Shown: in pieces, positions 60,441 to 64,000 of the stretch
How positions within the stretch are numbered: the stretch's first letter is position 1
How the letters are laid out: the number at the start of each line of letters is the position of its first letter
From: Clostridia bacterium
GTDB lineage: Bacteria; Bacillota; Clostridia; Christensenellales; Borkfalkiaceae
Assembly: GCA_017625565.1 (NCBI GenBank)
Contig: JAGAKN010000002.1
Span: 44,916 to 108,915, forward strand
Length of the DNA stretch: 64,000 nt
Direction of reading: 5' to 3'
Position numbers and translations under genes: made by a program
Notes under the pieces: model-generated
The model's input: the letters and a program-made list of their open reading frames with translations, nothing else
Database searches by the model: none
Told to the model about the DNA's origin: nothing

Positions 60441-60469
60441 CTTGACAATGGTTAAAAGTGGTTGTATAA
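60441..60469 (+). promoter_or_regulatory. mraZ promoter with MraZ-box-like repeats
   Basis: TTGACA (60441-60446), 17-base spacer, TATAAT (60464-60469). TGGTT occurs at 60448 and again at 60458, a 10-base period inside the spacer, like the repeated TGGG-type boxes bound by MraZ. Confidence 0.8.
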
Positions 60470-60518
60470 TAAGAATAACCTATTGTATAAGGGTAAGTAA
60501 ACGAGAAGGAGGCGCGAT

Positions 60519-60944
60519 ATGTTTAAAGGCATGTTTGAACATCAAATTGACGACAAAAATCGTTTGCGTATTCCTTCGAAGTTTAAGAAAGAGCTAACGG
60601 GGGAACACGGCGAGAAGACGTACAGTTTTTGTCGTGGGATGCACCGTTGTATCTGCGTTATGTCGGACGACGTCTTAGATGAAACAATCTCGTCGATATC
60701 CGAAGAAGGGATTTCGGAAACGAGCGAGGCATCGACTTTATTCTTCGGCAGTATATTCTCGGCAGAAGAAGATGCGCAAGGACGTGTAGTATTGCCGGCG
60801 ATGCTCAAGAAGATGGCGGGTATTCAAAAGGATATCATTACTCTTGGTAGAGGGAAACGCTTAGAGATTTGGGCAGCGGAAAGATATTACGAATACTTAG
60901 AGGGAATCGATTACGATTCGGAATTGAAGAAATTGGGGATTTAA
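60519..60944 (+). CDS. mraZ: MraZ transcriptional regulator
   Basis: 141 residues with the two AbrB-like halves: 'DDKNRLRIPSKFKKEL' and 'DAQGRVVLPAMLKKMAG'. First gene of the division and cell-wall cluster; MraZ binds repeats in its own promoter. GAAGGAGG site. Three bases separate it from rsmH. Confidence 0.97.
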   Translation: MFKGMFEHQIDDKNRLRIPSKFKKELTGEHGEKTYSFCRGMHRCICVMSDDVLDETISSISEEGISETSEASTLFFGSIFSAEEDAQGRVVLPAMLKKMAGIQKDIITLGRGKRLEIWAAERYYEYLEGIDYDSELKKLGI

Positions 60945-60947
60945 AAA

Positions 60948-61886
60948 ATGTTGGAATTTGCCCACAAGCCCGTAATGTTAGAAGAGTGTATGGAAGGCCT
61001 GTCGCTGAAAGACGGTGGCATATGGTTTGACGGCACGGTTGGCGGTGGGGGACATTCCTACGAAATATTGAAACGTACTGCCCCGAACGGCAAGTTGATC
61101 GCAACGGATTTGGACGACGAAGCAATCGCGTCCGCTACGGAGAGATTAAAACCGTTCGATGGGAGATTTTCCATCTATAAATCTAATTATAAAGATTTTG
61201 CAAGCGTGTTTGAACGCGCGGGCGTCGATGAAATCGACGGAGCGTTGTTAGATTTCGGGGTTTCCTCCCATCAAATCGACGACGAAGATCGTGGATTTAC
61301 TTACAGGAACGCGAATGCACCCTTGGATATGCGTATGAACCGTTCGGCTGGACTAACGGCAGAAATCGTGCTCAATACCTATTCGGAAGAACAGCTGACA
61401 AGGATTTTGAAAACGTACGGTGAAGAAACGTTTGCAAGACAAATTGCAAGAAACGTCGTCAAATACCGTGAAAAGCAACCGTTAAAAACTTCAGGGGAAT
61501 TTGCGGAAATTATTCGTAGCAGTATTCCTGCGAAATTCCGTTTCGGCGCTCCGTGTGAGAGAAAGAGTTTTCAAGCCGTGCGGATCGAAGTAAATGGGGA
61601 GTTAGACGGGTTATACGAACTAGTATTATCGTTGACAAAACGTTTAAAAAAGGGAGGACGGATTGCGATCCTTACCTTCCATTCGTTGGAAGACAGGATT
61701 GTCAAAGAAGCGTTTCGATATTTGGAAACGCCGTGTATTTGTCCCAAGAGCTTTCCTGCCTGCGTATGCGGAAAGAAAGCGGAAATCAAGATTATTACGA
61801 AAAAGCCGATTACGGCCACGGAAGAGGAATTAGAAGAAAATTCCAGAAGTAAATGCGCGAAATTACGGATCGCGGAGAGAATATAA
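60948..61886 (+). CDS. rsmH: 16S rRNA m4C1402 methyltransferase
   Basis: 312 residues. SAM site 'WFDGTVGGGGHSYEIL', 'ATDLDDEAIASA', then 'GALLDFGVSSHQIDDEDRGFTYR' and 'ILTFHSLEDRIVKEAF', the family signatures. Methylates N4 of C1402 in 16S rRNA. Second gene of the mraZ cluster. Confidence 0.97.
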   Translation: MLEFAHKPVMLEECMEGLSLKDGGIWFDGTVGGGGHSYEILKRTAPNGKLIATDLDDEAIASATERLKPFDGRFSIYKSNYKDFASVFERAGVDEIDGALLDFGVSSHQIDDEDRGFTYRNANAPLDMRMNRSAGLTAEIVLNTYSEEQLTRILKTYGEETFARQIARNVVKYREKQPLKTSGEFAEIIRSSIPAKFRFGAPCERKSFQAVRIEVNGELDGLYELVLSLTKRLKKGGRIAILTFHSLEDRIVKEAFRYLETPCICPKSFPACVCGKKAEIKIITKKPITATEEELEENSRSKCAKLRIAERI

Positions 61887-61940
61887 TCCGTAAACAGATA
61901 AGAAAAACCGGGGAAACACAAAAATACGGAGGGTGGAAAA

Positions 61941-62561
61941 ATGGAATTGTTAAGCGAAAGACAAGAAACGCGAGTAAACAGCGCCACAGCGGAAGCACAG
62001 GCGCATAATGCGCAAATTCGGGAACGTTATCGCAAGTTGCAAGATGCAGAAGCTACGCAATTCGCCGAAAGCGCTCAGCGCGTTGAAACGCAACAAACAC
62101 CTGTTTCCGAGCGTCCTTTCGTGTATACTGCACCCGTATTGGACGAAGTTTCGACGGTGGAACAAACGCCCGTAGTCACGGAATTCGTGCACGAACGTAT
62201 CGAAGCTCCCGTATTCACGACGGAACGATTTGAAAGAGTAGAAGAAAAGCAAGTAATGGTAGAAAACGTACAACCTACGTACGTTGCTCCCGTAAGAGCT
62301 ACTGCGGTTTCCACGCAAGCGCAATATTCGTTGACGCCGTTTGCGAAAATGGTCATGGCGGCGTTTACGTTGATCGTCGTAGCGATGTTGACGATGATTT
62401 GTATCAATACGCAAATTATCCGTCAAAAATCCGTACGTTTGAAGAATTTAGAAGAACAACGTCAGGAATTGGTTGAACGCAACGAAAGAATTCAACGCGA
62501 TATTGAAAACGCGACTTCAGAAGATACGATTCGCGAGTACGCGGCGTCGCAAGGTTGGTAA
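61941..62561 (+). CDS. ftsL: FtsL/DivIC-like division protein with long N-terminal region
   Basis: 206 residues. Position between rsmH and the PBP gene, a single membrane helix (about 136-156) and a following coiled coil (160-192) ending 'IREYAASQGW' identify it as FtsL-like. It would join the divisome and stabilise the FtsI-type PBP. Most FtsL proteins are about 100 residues; here a 130-residue cytoplasmic region rich in Val, Thr, Glu and Pro precedes the membrane helix. GGAGGG precedes the ATG. Sequence identity alone would not identify it. Confidence 0.8.
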   Translation: MELLSERQETRVNSATAEAQAHNAQIRERYRKLQDAEATQFAESAQRVETQQTPVSERPFVYTAPVLDEVSTVEQTPVVTEFVHERIEAPVFTTERFERVEEKQVMVENVQPTYVAPVRATAVSTQAQYSLTPFAKMVMAAFTLIVVAMLTMICINTQIIRQKSVRLKNLEEQRQELVERNERIQRDIENATSEDTIREYAASQGW

Positions 62562-62582
62562 AGAACGAATAAGGAGTTTAGC

Positions 62583-64000
62583 ATTATCAAACACCATCAT
62601 CACGAATATTCTGTATCGGTTTTACGAAAGAGGTTATTGGCCATCGGTTTGGCAATAACCTTTCTTTTTTGCTTTTTAAGCGTTCGTTTTTTCTACGTGC
62701 AAGTGATTTGGAGTGAAGAATTAAACTACCGCGCGCTCGATCAATGGACGCGTGAAATTCCGATCGTAGCGGAGCGTGGGAAAATTACAGATAGAAACGG
62801 CGTAGTTTTGGCGGACAATCGGACGGCGTATACGGTATATGCGCGCTCCAACGCCGTTCGTGACGTGCAAAAAACGTCGTCGCTTTTAGCGGATGCTTTG
62901 GAAATGGACACTGAGGAAATCGCGAAAAAGCTCACGAAGAAAAAAGCGTCGGAAATTACCGTAGCGAAACGGGTGGAAAAAGAAAAAATCGAAAAACTCG
63001 CAAAGCTTTGTCTTGACGGGATTTATTATGCGCGCGACAACGTACGTCAATATCCGAAAGCCGAAGCCTTCTGTCAAATTCTCGGTTTTACTTCGATCGA
63101 CAACGTAGGTACGACGGGGATTGAAAAGTTTTACAACGAATACTTATCGGGTAAAAATGGGGAATTACTGTATGAAACGGATTTGATCGGCGTTGAAATT
63201 GAAAATAGCGTCGCTACGTACCTGCCTGCCGAAAACGGCTATAACGTTGAGCTCACCGTCGACTACGGCATTCAAGAAATTGTCGAAAGCGCGCTTAGAA
63301 AAACGGCTACGGCATATTCGCCGACTTCGGCAGAGTGTATTGTGTTGGACGTGAATACGTTTGAAGTATTGGCGCTTGCCAACTACCCGTCCTACGATTT
63401 AAACGACGTGCCGAGAAAGGATACGGAGCTTTTAAACGCTTTGACGCGCAACCGCTTGGTTTGTGATATTTACGAGCCGGGTTCTACCTTCAAAATTATC
63501 ACTTCTGCGATGAATATTGAAGAAAGTTTGCAAGGCAACCCGCGCGCTTTTCCAAAGAATTACGTGTTTTCTAGCGCTCGCACACGCGCGGTAGACGGTA
63601 CGACGGTAAAATGTTGGAGTAATCACGCCAACGGCAAACACAGCAATCAAACGCTCGGTGACGCGTTAAACAACAGTTGCAACCCGTGTTTTACGGATAT
63701 TGCGCTGGCGGTTGGAAAAACGACGTTTTACGAATATTTGGAGAAGTTTGGGTTCGGCAAGCGCACGGGAATTGATTACGGTGGAGAATCGTACGGGTTG
63801 TTAATGCCTGAGAGCGCTGTACGGAATTGCGATTTGGCACGGATCGGGTTTGGACAAACGATCGCCGTTTCGGGGATACAACTCGCTTGCGCGACGGCGT
63901 CTGCGATCAACGGCGGATATTATTATACGCCACACTTATTAAAACGCATATACGCCGACGACGGCTACGTTTTGAAAAAGAACGGCTCTACGTTGAAAAA
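62583..64000 (+). CDS. FtsI/SpoVD-type penicillin-binding protein, ATT start, 3' end outside window
   Basis: 472 residues visible. No ATG, GTG or TTG lies in frame at a suitable distance; AAGGAG (62571-62576) is six bases ahead of ATT at 62583, the likely start. A basic N-terminus with four His in a row precedes one membrane helix (about 20-36). Then come the dimerisation domain ('IPIVAERGKITDRNGVVLA') and the transpeptidase with catalytic Ser301 in STFK and 'NNSCN' as the SxN motif. The KTG motif and any PASTA domains lie beyond the end. It would cross-link septal or spore peptidoglycan. TTG at 62637 would remove the cytoplasmic part and has a poor ribosome site. Confidence 0.88.
   Translation, partial: MIKHHHHEYSVSVLRKRLLAIGLAITFLFCFLSVRFFYVQVIWSEELNYRALDQWTREIPIVAERGKITDRNGVVLADNRTAYTVYARSNAVRDVQKTSSLLADALEMDTEEIAKKLTKKKASEITVAKRVEKEKIEKLAKLCLDGIYYARDNVRQYPKAEAFCQILGFTSIDNVGTTGIEKFYNEYLSGKNGELLYETDLIGVEIENSVATYLPAENGYNVELTVDYGIQEIVESALRKTATAYSPTSAECIVLDVNTFEVLALANYPSYDLNDVPRKDTELLNALTRNRLVCDIYEPGSTFKIITSAMNIEESLQGNPRAFPKNYVFSSARTRAVDGTTVKCWSNHANGKHSNQTLGDALNNSCNPCFTDIALAVGKTTFYEYLEKFGFGKRTGIDYGGESYGLLMPESAVRNCDLARIGFGQTIAVSGIQLACATASAINGGYYYTPHLLKRIYADDGYVLKKNGSTLK

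Overview
The window looks like chromosomal DNA from an anaerobic, low-to-moderate-GC Gram-positive bacterium of the class Clostridia (Bacillota). The evidence is the gene order (rpsL-rpsG-fusA-tuf; murB-PHP-whiA-dnaE-pfkA; mraZ-rsmH-ftsL-ftsI; puuR-potABCD), strong sigma-A promoters (TTGACA-17-TATAAT), AAGGAG ribosome sites and intrinsic terminators. A Re-type citrate synthase and an Flx/Hdr electron-transfer operon point to strict anaerobiosis. No phage, insertion sequence, CRISPR array or rRNA was seen; there is one tRNA (Ser, anticodon CGA).

Layout. 1-1800: end of a maltose-type sugar ABC transporter (malF partial, malG). 1849-4430 (minus): a NitT/TauT-type ABC transporter. 4596-7217: valS. 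7488-12124: str cluster with structured leaders. 12253-15032 (minus): adenine deaminase and a LysR regulator. 15240-17659: PLP homeostasis protein, a membrane-anchored permuted papain-fold hydrolase and an SDR. 17845-22363: Re-citrate synthase, aconitase, isocitrate dehydrogenase (oxidative route to 2-oxoglutarate). 22469-28760: two membrane proteins, phosphoglucomutase, a ROK-like protein, nagA. 28957-37293: murB, PHP phosphoesterase, whiA, dnaE, pfkA and a PfkB kinase. 37294-40500: a non-coding stretch with a candidate small RNA, an SGNH esterase, a Cys-rich small protein, a DUF308 protein and a lipoprotein. 40798-53367: a large apparent operon (below). 53476-53565: tRNA-Ser. 53661-58841 (minus): polyamine transporter and regulator. 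59151-59414 (minus): rpsT. 59566-64000: murI and the start of the division/cell-wall cluster, with an FtsI/SpoVD-type PBP that apparently starts at ATT and is cut by the window end.

The most interesting region is 40798-53367. It encodes a lactate/malate dehydrogenase-family enzyme with the malate-type arginine, fumarase, HdrB, HdrC, HdrA, an MvhD/FlxD-type protein, two further iron-sulfur proteins, an NAD(P)H-flavin subunit, a soluble fumarate reductase-like pair and an AspT/SucE-family dicarboxylate exchanger. Read together this is a complete oxaloacetate -> malate -> fumarate -> succinate -> export route, with a cytosolic NADH-fed Flx-Hdr module as likely electron donor and no membrane anchor or quinone link. 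I propose an electron-bifurcating NADH:ferredoxin:fumarate oxidoreductase. With the Re-citrate synthase operon, the window carries both arms of a split ('horseshoe') TCA cycle.
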